Origin: an uncultured Eubacteriales bacterium
Lineage (GTDB): Bacteria; Bacillota; Clostridia; Oscillospirales; CAG-272
Length of the DNA stretch: 64,000 nt
Assembly (NCBI GenBank): GCA_934525675.1
Contig: CAKSZH010000011.1
Span: forward strand, 25,319 to 89,318
Reading direction: 5' to 3'
How positions within the stretch are numbered: the first letter of the stretch is position 1; the number at the start of each line of letters is the position of its first letter. The position numbers and the translations under genes were made by a program. The notes beneath the pieces were generated by a model. It was not told the DNA's origin, did no database searches, and saw nothing but the letters and a program-made list of their open reading frames with translations. Positions 45,034-52,670 of this stretch are shown piece by piece.

Positions 45034-45295
45034 AAGTACTCTCCCCCCGGAGTTTTTCAACAATATGTGCCCGGAAAAATTCCCGGAAGTTTTCCGGCGT
45101 GATGCCGGTCACGATTTCACCATCCACACGGAGGTTGACACCGTTCCGGTTACAGGCACCGAGGCACAGGCAGCCGATGAGGTCCACCTCGTCGGTCAGT
45201 CCTTCCTTGTCCAGTGCCTCGCGGAACAGCCGGATGATCTCCTCGGAGCCTTTGATATAACAGGAGCTTCCGACACAAATCTCCACCTGAATCAT
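45026..45295 (-). CDS. Thioredoxin-fold [2Fe-2S] ferredoxin
   Basis: 89 residues. CVGSSCYIKGS and CLCLGACNRN supply four cysteines in the pattern of NuoE/HydC-like ferredoxins. It would shuttle electrons to or from the neighbouring hydrogenase-like proteins. It overlaps both the sensor (by eight bases) and the following gene (ATGA). Confidence 0.85.
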   Translation of the reverse strand: MIQVEICVGSSCYIKGSEEIIRLFREALDKEGLTDEVDLIGCLCLGACNRNGVNLRVDGEIVTGITPENFREFFRAHIVEKLRGESTYD

Positions 45296-45543
45296 ACGCC
45301 GGCATCCAGCTTTCCGAGGATTTCTTTGGTAAAGAAGTCGTCCACCGTATCCGGCGAGACGGAATAGGTTTCACCGTCCACCGTGACGTTGACGCCGGTC
45401 CGGCATTGTCCCATACAGAAGGTTCCGGCAAGCTCCACGCGATCCTTGAGATGGTTTTCTGAGATCAGGTAACGAAGGGTCTCCACGATCTGGCGGGAGC
45501 CCTTGAGGTGGCAGGAACTGCCGATGCATACCGTAATTTTCAT
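45292..45543 (-). CDS. Thioredoxin-fold [2Fe-2S] ferredoxin
   Basis: 83 residues. The same fold as its neighbour: CIGSSCHLKGS and CMGQCRTGVN give four cysteines. The two genes look like a tandem duplication. It is the first gene of the hydrogen-sensing operon, with AAAGGAAA upstream. Confidence 0.85.
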   Translation of the reverse strand: MKITVCIGSSCHLKGSRQIVETLRYLISENHLKDRVELAGTFCMGQCRTGVNVTVDGETYSVSPDTVDDFFTKEILGKLDAGV

Positions 45544-45643
45544 GGTGTTTTCCTTTCATGTTGCGTTTTATGCGGTCTGACCGGGACGTTTTTGCGGCAT
45601 GGAGACGGAAAACCCGGCACCTGATTTTCTGTATTGCGCAGGG

Positions 45644-45673
45644 AGAACCCCGTACCTCCCGGCGCGGGGTTCT
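45644..45673 (-). terminator. Hairpin between the APH-like gene and the ferredoxin operon
   Basis: AGAACCCCG / CGGGGTTCT with a 12-base loop, 15 bases downstream of the kinase stop. No T-tract on the minus strand, so its strength is uncertain. Confidence 0.45.
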
Positions 45674-45687
45674 TGAAAGAACTTGGA

Positions 45688-46437
45688 TTATTCGTAATCG
45701 ACGACATTGACCCAGGAGAGCAAGAACTGTCTTTCCTCGGGCTTGCCCTTGACGGACTGGGAAGCCGCAACGATCGGCATCCAGCTCTGGACGTACTTTT
45801 TGGCGGTTCCGCTCTTTTTGCAGAAGAGTTCGAGGTAAGCATTCGCGCCCTCCATATCGCCGGAGAGCCAGAAGAGCAGGTAGGTACGCGCGACATCTGC
45901 CGAGGCGTTGCCCTGTGTGGCGTGCGACCAGTCGAGGATGTAGGACGTGCCGTCCGGCGTGATGATGATATTGGACGGATTGAAGTCCCCGTGGCAGAGC
46001 TTGTTGTGGCGCGGCATGGATTCCAGCCGCGTGTGCAGGTCGTACCGCGTGGTCGCATCGAGGTCTGCCTCGCAGATCTTGCGATCCATCTTGTCCTTGA
46101 GCTTTTTCAGATCGGGAGCGGTCTTTTTGTGCATCTCCATCTGAAGGTCCACAAACAGTTCCAGATACTCCGCTTTCTTGTCGGGATTCTCCTGCATGAG
46201 CTGTGCGAGCGTCTTGCCGGGAATGTACTCGGACGTGATCGCCCACTTGCCGTCGGGTTTGGAAACCTCCAGCACCTTGGGAATGTGCAGCCCGGTCTCC
46301 TCGACCAACGCCTGATTGAGTGCCTCGTTGAGGATTCCCGCCTTGGAGTAATCCTCGTCAAACACCTTGATGACGCGGTCGCCGTCCAGATAAACGGTCT
46401 TGGAGGTCCGCACCGCAAGGATCTTGTCTGCTTCCAT
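45688..46437 (-). CDS. APH/choline-kinase-like phosphotransferase
   Basis: 249 residues. The catalytic loop CHGDFNPSNII near residue 151 and the metal loop LDWSHA near residue 171 are those of the APH family, and the N-terminal EYIPGKTL loop fits. It phosphorylates a small alcohol or amino compound; the substrate is unknown. It begins 20 bases after adhE, probably cotranscribed. A strong AAGGAGGAG binding site picks 46437 over 46461. Confidence 0.83.
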   Translation of the reverse strand: MEADKILAVRTSKTVYLDGDRVIKVFDEDYSKAGILNEALNQALVEETGLHIPKVLEVSKPDGKWAITSEYIPGKTLAQLMQENPDKKAEYLELFVDLQMEMHKKTAPDLKKLKDKMDRKICEADLDATTRYDLHTRLESMPRHNKLCHGDFNPSNIIITPDGTSYILDWSHATQGNASADVARTYLLFWLSGDMEGANAYLELFCKKSGTAKKYVQSWMPIVAASQSVKGKPEERQFLLSWVNVVDYE

Positions 46438-46457
46438 GTTACTCTCCTCCTTGTGAA

Positions 46458-49085
46458 TCATACGTTCTTGTGTTCGCCGGTATAGGCGTTCAGATACATC
46501 TGTTTAATTTCGGAAATGAGCGGGTAACGCGGGTTTGCCCCGGTGCACTGGTCATCGAATGCCTGCTCGCTCATAGCGTCCAGACGCGCCATGAAGTCGG
46601 CTTCGTCGGGGACGTAATCGCGGATGGTCGGCTTGATGCCGATGCGCGCCTTGAGCTCGTCGATCTTTGCAATGAGACCTTCCAGCTTTTCTTCGTCGGT
46701 CTTGCCCTTGACGCCGAGTGCCGTAGCGATCTCTGCGTAACGTGCAAGCGTGTGCGGATGATCGTACTGCGAGAAGGTGCCCATCTTGGTGGGAGCCTCT
46801 GCGGAGTTGAAGCGGAGCACCTCATCCATCATGAGAGCATTGGCAATGCCGTGCGGGATGTGGTGGAATGCGCCGAGCTTGTGCGCCATGGAGTGCATGA
46901 CGCCGAGGAACGCGTTTGCGAATGCCATACCTGCCATGGTAGCGGCGTTTGCCATCTTTTCTCTTGCCACGGGGTCGGGCGTACCGGTGACGGCGCTGTC
47001 GTATGCACGGGGCAGGTATTCAAAGATGACCTGCAGCGCACGGATCGCAAGTCCGTCGGTGTAGTCGGTCGCCATGACCGAAGCGTATGCTTCGAGCGCG
47101 TGGGAAACGGCATCGATGCCGGAAGCGGAGGTCAGTCCCTTCGGCGCGTTCATCATCATGTCCGCGTCAACGATTGCCATATCGGGCATCAGCTCGTAGT
47201 CGGCAAGCGGGTACTTGATGCCGGTCTTCTCGTCGGTGATGACGGCGAACGGCGTGACCTCGGAGCCGGTGCCGGCAGAAGTCGGGACGGCGATGAAGTA
47301 TGCCTTCTCTCCCATGTGCGGGAAGGTGTAGACTCTCTTGCGGATGTCGATGAAGCGCATTGCCATATCCGCAAAATCCGCTTCGGGATGCTCATAAAGC
47401 ACCCACATGATCTTTGCCGCGTCCATTGCGGAGCCGCCGCCGACGGCAATAATGACGTCGGGAGCGAAGGCGGTCATCTGACGTGCGCCCTCTCTTGCGC
47501 AGGCAAGTGTCGGGTCGGGGGCAACGTCGGAGAAGGTGGTGTGCAGGATTCCCATGGAATCGAGCTTTTCCTCCACCACACGGGTGTAGCCGTTCTGATA
47601 CAGGAAGGAGTCGGTGACGATGAACGCCTTTTTCTTGTGCATGACGGTGCCGAGCTCGTCGAGCGCGACGGGCAGACAGCCCTTCTTCTGATACACCTTT
47701 TCGGGTGCGCGGAACCAAAGCATATTTTCTCTCCTTTCGGCAACCGTCTTGATATTGAGCAGGTGCTTGACACCGACGTTTTCGGAAACGCTGTTACCGC
47801 CCCAGCTTCCGCAACCGAGCGTCAGGGAAGGGGTCATCTTGAAGTTGTACAGGTCGCCGATGCCGCCGTGCGAGGAGGGCGTGTTGACGAGAATGCGGCA
47901 GGTCTTCATGCGTTCCGCGAACTCATCGAGGATGGGCTTCGCGGTCACGGGGTTGAGGTAAATGGAAGAGGTGTGTCCGTAGCCGCCGTCGGCGATCAGA
48001 TGCTCTGCCTTACCGAATGCGTCCTGAATATCTTTTGCGTGGTACATTGCAAGCACCGGGGACAGCTTTTCATGCGCGAATTCCTCGGTGATTTCCACGC
48101 TTTCGACTTCGCCGATCAGGATCTTTGCGGTTTCGGGAACCGTCACGCCTGCAAGCGCGGCGATCTTGTGCGCGGGCTGACCGACGATCTTTGCGTTGAG
48201 CGAACCGTTGATGAGAATGGTCTTGCGGACCTTCTCGGTTTCCTCGGGGGAGAGGAAGTAACAGCCGCGGTAGGAAAATTCCTTCTTGACCGCCTTGTAA
48301 ATGCTGTCGAGCACGATCACCGATTGCTCGGAGGCACAGATCATGCCGTTGTCAAAGGTCTTGGAGTGGATGATGGAGTTGACGGCGAGCGTGATGTCTG
48401 CGCTCTCGTCGATGATGGCGGGCGTGTTGCCTGCGCCGACACCGAGAGCGGGCTTGCCGCTGGAGTATGCCGCCTTGACCATGCCGGGACCGCCGGTCGC
48501 TAAAATGATGTCCGCTTCCTTCATCAGCGTGTTGGTCATATCCAGGGACGGAACGTCGATCCAGCCGATGATTCCCTCGGGTGCGCCTGCCTTGACTGCG
48601 GCTTCGAGTACCACTTTTGCCGCTTCAATGGTGGATTTCTTTGCGCGGGGGTGAGGGCTGATGATGATGGCGTTGCGCGTCTTGAGCGCGATCAGCGTCT
48701 TGAAGATGGCGGTAGAGGTCGGGTTGGTCGTCGGGATGACCGCGGCAATGACGCCGATCGGCTCTGCGACCTTTTCCTCGCCGTAAATGGGGTCTTTTTC
48801 GATGACTCCGCAGGTCTTGGTGTTCTTATATGCATTGTAAATATATTCGGAAGCGTAGTTATTTTTGATGACCTTGTCTTCCACAACGCCCATTCCGGTC
48901 TCTTCCACCGCGAGCTTTGCGAGCGGGAGACGCGCCTGGTTTGCGGCGATTGCCGCCGCCTTGAAGATAGCATCTACCTGTTCCTGAGTGTAGTGCGCGT
49001 ATATCTCCTCCGCCGCGCGGGTACGCGCAAGCAGAGCTTCCAGCGTTTCGGGGCTGTCGGTGATGGGATACTTCTGATTCTCCAT
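46458..49085 (-). CDS. adhE: Bifunctional acetaldehyde/alcohol dehydrogenase
   Basis: 875 residues. Residues 1-440 are a CoA-acylating aldehyde dehydrogenase with catalytic cysteine in FDNGMICASEQ near 246; residues 455-875 are an iron-type alcohol dehydrogenase with GGGSAMDAAKI and HSMAHKLGAFH. It converts acetyl-CoA to ethanol using two NADH and forms spirosomes in relatives. Start at 49085 is chosen because GGAGGA is seven bases upstream; 49100 has none. The promoter carries operator site B. Confidence 0.96.
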   Translation of the reverse strand: MENQKYPITDSPETLEALLARTRAAEEIYAHYTQEQVDAIFKAAAIAANQARLPLAKLAVEETGMGVVEDKVIKNNYASEYIYNAYKNTKTCGVIEKDPIYGEEKVAEPIGVIAAVIPTTNPTSTAIFKTLIALKTRNAIIISPHPRAKKSTIEAAKVVLEAAVKAGAPEGIIGWIDVPSLDMTNTLMKEADIILATGGPGMVKAAYSSGKPALGVGAGNTPAIIDESADITLAVNSIIHSKTFDNGMICASEQSVIVLDSIYKAVKKEFSYRGCYFLSPEETEKVRKTILINGSLNAKIVGQPAHKIAALAGVTVPETAKILIGEVESVEITEEFAHEKLSPVLAMYHAKDIQDAFGKAEHLIADGGYGHTSSIYLNPVTAKPILDEFAERMKTCRILVNTPSSHGGIGDLYNFKMTPSLTLGCGSWGGNSVSENVGVKHLLNIKTVAERRENMLWFRAPEKVYQKKGCLPVALDELGTVMHKKKAFIVTDSFLYQNGYTRVVEEKLDSMGILHTTFSDVAPDPTLACAREGARQMTAFAPDVIIAVGGGSAMDAAKIMWVLYEHPEADFADMAMRFIDIRKRVYTFPHMGEKAYFIAVPTSAGTGSEVTPFAVITDEKTGIKYPLADYELMPDMAIVDADMMMNAPKGLTSASGIDAVSHALEAYASVMATDYTDGLAIRALQVIFEYLPRAYDSAVTGTPDPVAREKMANAATMAGMAFANAFLGVMHSMAHKLGAFHHIPHGIANALMMDEVLRFNSAEAPTKMGTFSQYDHPHTLARYAEIATALGVKGKTDEEKLEGLIAKIDELKARIGIKPTIRDYVPDEADFMARLDAMSEQAFDDQCTGANPRYPLISEIKQMYLNAYTGEHKNV

Positions 49086-49127
49086 GATTCGTTCCTCCAT
49101 GTCTGTTGGGTCTATTGGCTTGTTATA

Positions 49128-49156
49128 ATTTTAACACACTTCCCGCACGAACACAA
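49128..49156 (-). promoter_or_regulatory. Promoter of adhE
   Basis: On the minus strand TTGTGT (49156-49151), 17-base spacer, TAAAAT (49133-49128). The -10 matches that of the iron ADH exactly. Confidence 0.65.
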
Positions 49157-49172
49157 CTATGGAAATTACATA

Positions 49173-49193
49173 ACGATATATCTTTATCGATAT
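49173..49193. promoter_or_regulatory. Shared redox operator, site B (adhE)
   Basis: Core CGATA-TATCTT-TATCG at 49174-49189, 17 bases upstream of the -35 box; its centre is about 60 bases before the expected transcription start, as for site A. Confidence 0.58.
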
Positions 49194-49401
49194 AGGGGAG
49201 TTTTTCCCAATTGGCAACCCGTAGCGCCCTCCGCCTGTTATGCGGGGGAGTGCGGGGAATTCCGCAACCGATCTGCGGTTGTTTTTTGTTGTGTTCGGTC
49301 GTGTCCGCAACCGGACCCGTGGTCACGCTTGTCACGGCGCGGCGGACGATGTTTCGCGGTCGTGTCCGGCGGTGTGTATTGGCGGGGGATCCCGCCGCGT
49401 G
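49194..49401. other. Intergenic spacer between adhE and the LysR gene
   Basis: About 210 bases without a supportable gene. It holds the upstream edge of the adhE control region and the 3' flank of the LysR gene. GC-rich stretches form weak stems only. Confidence 0.45.
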
Positions 49402-50331
49402 TCAGCCGCCGAGTACCTCGCGCTTGTATGCGGTCAGGCTGTCGATAAATTGGCAGTCGAGGTCGGTCAGGCGGTAATTTTTACGGTAAATCAGTACGTC
49501 GCGGTAGACCTTGTGGTCGTCTTCGCAGGGACGTGTGACCAGATGGTGCTGTTCCAGAATTCTTTTCGGAATCGGGGAGACCCACATAAACGCGTCGGGC
49601 AATTGTTCGAGCAGACCGAACTGACTTCCACGTTCAAATACGAAAATGTGTTTGTCCACGTATTCCGAAAGCTCGCTCTTGCGCGCCTCGCTTTGCGGCA
49701 GATTCGGTACAAACGGGTCACCGTGTGCGATCTCCGTCATGCCGGCAAGTTCCTCCGAGCGGAAGGATTTCTTTCCCGAAAGCGGGTTCTTTTCCGACAT
49801 CAGCGCCACGTGCGAAAACTCACAGATCAGTTCGGATGCAAGCCCCTTTTCCGCAAGCATTGCCTTGAAATAACGGTCGTAGGCGGATTGATAGCGGATG
49901 ATGCCGATCCGGTAACCGGCTTCCACAATGTTGTTGATGGCGCGCAGGGAATTGGTTTCCCGATAGAGCAGCTCCATGCGCTCGCTGCCGGATACCGATT
50001 TCACGAAATCCGTGAACGCACAGGAAATATAGGTCGCGCGCGGCACCGATGCGGAAAACAGCTGGGTGTTGGCGCGTTCGCCCTTGTACATCCGTTCCAT
50101 GGCGTCCACCTGGGAGAGAATGGAGCGGGCATATCCGAGAAATTCCTCGCCTTCCTCGGTCGGGACGATTCCCTTGGAGGTACGCTTGAAGATCTTGATT
50201 CCCAGTTCTTCTTCCAGATCCTTGATGGCGCGGCTGAGGTTGGGTTGACCCATATAGAGCGCCTCGGCGGCTTTGGTGATGGAAGTGGTTTTTGCAACCT
50301 CCACCGCATACTTCAGGTATAACAGATTCAT
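49402..50331 (-). CDS. LysR-family transcriptional regulator
   Basis: 309 residues. The winged helix-turn-helix (SITKAAEALYMGQPNLSRAIKDLEEELG, residues 17-44) is clear; the C-terminal effector domain is weakly conserved. Its gene lies between adhE and rex on the same strand, so it may act on one of them, but no inducer can be named. AAAGGAAT precedes the ATG. Confidence 0.87.
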   Translation of the reverse strand: MNLLYLKYAVEVAKTTSITKAAEALYMGQPNLSRAIKDLEEELGIKIFKRTSKGIVPTEEGEEFLGYARSILSQVDAMERMYKGERANTQLFSASVPRATYISCAFTDFVKSVSGSERMELLYRETNSLRAINNIVEAGYRIGIIRYQSAYDRYFKAMLAEKGLASELICEFSHVALMSEKNPLSGKKSFRSEELAGMTEIAHGDPFVPNLPQSEARKSELSEYVDKHIFVFERGSQFGLLEQLPDAFMWVSPIPKRILEQHHLVTRPCEDDHKVYRDVLIYRKNYRLTDLDCQFIDSLTAYKREVLGG

Positions 50332-50459
50332 ACGGGGATTCCTTTCGGTTGTCCCGGGCGGGACCGTGGGGCGGTCTTTGCCCGGCAGAACATTGTACGG
50401 GGGAAAACGTCGGCGTACCGCCGGTGCGGTCTCTTTTCACATTGGGCTGTGAAAAGGGT

Positions 50460-51077
50460 TCAGCGGACGTATTTGGACAGGATTGCGAGAGAGGATGCGA
50501 GGTTCTCGTTTTCCACGGCGACCCCGTCGGGGACCCGCAGAATGACGGGCGCAAAGTTCCAGATTGCCCGGATGCCGCATCCGGCAAGGCGGTCGGCAAT
50601 GGGCTGTGCCGCGGGGGCGGGAACAGTCAGAATGGCAAGGCGGATGTTCTCCTCCCGGCAGAAGTTCTCCAGCTGTTCCATGGCAAGCACGGGTTTGTCG
50701 GCGAAGCGTTTGCCGACAAGCTCCGGCGAGAAATCAAACGCGGCGCAGATGTCGAAGCCGTAGTCGAGGAAACCGCCGTAGCAGAGCAGTGCCTGACCGA
50801 GATGCCCGGCACCGATCAGCACCGTTTTGGTCATGCGGTCACAGCCGAGACAGGCTTCGATCTGGGGGATCAGTTCTTCGATGACATAGCCGGTTTTGGG
50901 TCTGCCGCTTCCGCTGACCGCCCCGAGGTCCTTCCGGACCTGGACATCGCCGAGTCCGAATACTTTCGCAAGCGTTGTGGCGGAAATGGTTTCCTGCTCT
51001 TCGCGGATTGTGCGCAGGTAGTGCAGGTAGATCGGCAGTCGCCTCAGCGTTTTCGGTGAAATATTCGCGTTTCCCAT
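50460..51077 (-). CDS. rex: Redox-sensing transcriptional repressor Rex
   Basis: 205 residues. The N-terminal winged helix (SATTLAKVFGLGDVQVRKDLGAVS) and the NAD-binding motif VLIGAGHLGQAL near residue 88 are those of Rex, followed by the C-terminal swapped helix. It senses NADH/NAD+ and normally controls fermentation genes such as adhE. GAGGGA precedes the ATG. Its own promoter carries operator site C, so autoregulation is likely. Confidence 0.93.
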   Translation of the reverse strand: MGNANISPKTLRRLPIYLHYLRTIREEQETISATTLAKVFGLGDVQVRKDLGAVSGSGRPKTGYVIEELIPQIEACLGCDRMTKTVLIGAGHLGQALLCYGGFLDYGFDICAAFDFSPELVGKRFADKPVLAMEQLENFCREENIRLAILTVPAPAAQPIADRLAGCGIRAIWNFAPVILRVPDGVAVENENLASSLAILSKYVR

Positions 51078-51110
51078 AGTGAGTCCCTCCGCTGTATCGT
51101 ACTTATATTC

Positions 51111-51139
51111 ATTCTACCATGCGCAGGGAACGGGGACAA
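51111..51139 (-). promoter_or_regulatory. Promoter of rex
   Basis: Minus strand TTGTCC (51139-51134), 17-base spacer, TAGAAT (51116-51111). Confidence 0.6.
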
Positions 51140-51140
51140 T

Positions 51141-51160
51141 ATCGATTTATCAATATCGAT
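51141..51160. promoter_or_regulatory. Shared redox operator, site C (rex)
   Basis: Core CGATT-TATCAA-TATCG at 51143-51158, directly against the -35 box. A further ATAGATAT lies at 51170-51177. Confidence 0.55.
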
Positions 51161-51182
51161 ATGTATTTATAGATATGATGCT

Positions 51183-52211
51183 TCAGGGCTTGATTTCAAA
51201 GATCCAGCCTTCGGGGGCGGGCAGGCGTCCCATCTGAATGCCGGTCAGGGTATCATACAGCTTCTTGGTGACAGGACCCATTTCGCTCATACCGGAGGGG
51301 AAGCAGATCTCCTTGCCGTGATCGACGATCTTGCCGACGGGGGAGATGACCGCCGCAGTGCCGCAGAGTCCGCATTCCGCGAAATCGCCGACCTCTTCCA
51401 GCGTGACCTCGCGTTCTTCCGCTTCCAACCCCAGATAATCGCGTGCGACGACCATGAGGGAGCGGCGGGTGATCGACGGCAGAATGCTGCCGGATTTGGG
51501 CGTGACCACCTTGCCGTCCTTCGTGACGAACAGGATGTTTGCGCCGCCGGTTTCCTCGATTTTGGTGCGGGTTGCGGGATCGAGATAGATGTTTTCGTCA
51601 AAGCCCTGGTTATGCGCGTCCACTATGGCGTGCAGGCTCATGGCGTAGTTCAGTCCCGCCTTGATGTGACCGGAACCGTGGGGCGCCGCGCGGTCAAAAT
51701 CGCTGACGCGGAGGGTCAGCGGGCGGACACCGCCCTTGAAATACGGACCGACGGGCGTGCAGAACATCCGGAATTCATATTCCGACGCGGGCTTGACACC
51801 GATGACGGGGTCGGAGCCGAACAGGAAGGGGCGGATATATAAGGTTGCGCCGGAACCGTAGGGCGGGACCCACGCGGCGTTGGCGCGGACGGTTTCTTCC
51901 ACCGCCTTGATGAATCTTTCTTTCGGGAATACGGGCATTTCCAGTCTCTTCGCGGACTGCTCCATGCGTTCTCCGTTGAGGTCGGGGCGGAAGGTGACGA
52001 TGCGTCCGTCCTCGGTTGTGTATGCCTTGAGCCCTTCAAAGCAGGTCTGTGCATATTGCAGAACGCCGGCACATTCGCTGATGGTGACGGTTGCATCCTC
52101 CGTCAGGGTACCTTCGTCCCACGCTCCGTTTCTGAAACGTGAAACATAACGCTTGTCGGTTTTCACATAGCCAAATCCAAGATTGCTCCAGTCAAGATTC
52201 TTTTTCTCCAT
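51183..52211 (-). CDS. ilvE: Branched-chain amino acid aminotransferase
   Basis: 342 residues, class IV PLP enzyme of the eukaryote-like BCAT II group. The PLP lysine lies in GHIKAGLNYAMS near residue 187, and EETGGANILFV and CGTAAVISPV are typical. It interconverts Leu, Ile, Val and their keto acids, which in this organism could also feed branched fatty-acid primers. It has its own promoter and no neighbours in the pathway. Confidence 0.93.
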   Translation of the reverse strand: MEKKNLDWSNLGFGYVKTDKRYVSRFRNGAWDEGTLTEDATVTISECAGVLQYAQTCFEGLKAYTTEDGRIVTFRPDLNGERMEQSAKRLEMPVFPKERFIKAVEETVRANAAWVPPYGSGATLYIRPFLFGSDPVIGVKPASEYEFRMFCTPVGPYFKGGVRPLTLRVSDFDRAAPHGSGHIKAGLNYAMSLHAIVDAHNQGFDENIYLDPATRTKIEETGGANILFVTKDGKVVTPKSGSILPSITRRSLMVVARDYLGLEAEEREVTLEEVGDFAECGLCGTAAVISPVGKIVDHGKEICFPSGMSEMGPVTKKLYDTLTGIQMGRLPAPEGWIFEIKP

Positions 52212-52258
52212 AAGTCAGGGTTCCTTTCTGCCGCACGGCGGATAAAATGCTTACTATT

Positions 52259-52286
52259 ATTATACCATCCTTTTTGCAAATGTCCA
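52259..52286 (-). promoter_or_regulatory. Promoter of ilvE
   Basis: Minus strand TGGACA (52286-52281), 16-base spacer, TATAAT (52264-52259). Confidence 0.75.
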
Positions 52287-52532
52287 TAGAGTACGGCGAA
52301 CATTTTTCCGAAAATCCAACGGCAAAAATGAATAATTCTTTGTACAACTTGCAAAATGCGGCACTTGGGGGACCTGCCGCGTTTCTTGCGCAGTGGATTT
52401 TCCCGATTGTTTTCGCGCGGCGGGGCACACCAAACGGTGACGGGTACCCCCGGCTTTCGTACCGCCGGGGCGGTCCGCAAAACGGCGGAGCTTTCCGGTG
52501 ACTCTCCCTCTCTCCGTCCGCTCCGCCCCGGA
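52287..52532. other. Intergenic region with GC-rich inverted repeats
   Basis: No gene. It holds small stems such as CCCCGGC/GCCGGGG near 52446-52471. The following bases form dispersed repeat copy 2. Confidence 0.45.
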
Positions 52533-52617
52533 GGGGTGCCCGCCGGGCGGCTCGCGCAACCTGCGGCGCGCTCACCCCCGGATCCCCCTCGCGGCGGCTC
52601 CGCGTTTTGTAATCCTA
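52533..52617 (+). repeat. Dispersed GC-rich intergenic repeat, copy 2
   Basis: Matches 15674-15760 in ordered blocks (GGTGCCCGCCGGG, GGCTCGCG, CCCCCGGATCCC, GCGGCTCC). The two copies are 37 kb apart and both lie near a gene end. Confidence 0.6.
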
Positions 52618-52633
52618 CTGTCCGGTACCCGTC

Positions 52634-52665
52634 AAAAACGGCGCAGACCAAACGGTCTGCGCCGT
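52634..52665 (-). terminator. Terminator of the glycosyltransferase gene
   Basis: ACGGCGCAGACC / GGTCTGCGCCGT with a four-base loop; on the minus strand TTTTT follows. It starts six bases after the glycosyltransferase stop. Confidence 0.85.
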
Positions 52666-52670
52666 CATAT

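Noticed and set aside
46470..48503. A 677-residue plus frame opposite adhE
   Set aside because: AdhE has intact motifs throughout on the other strand.
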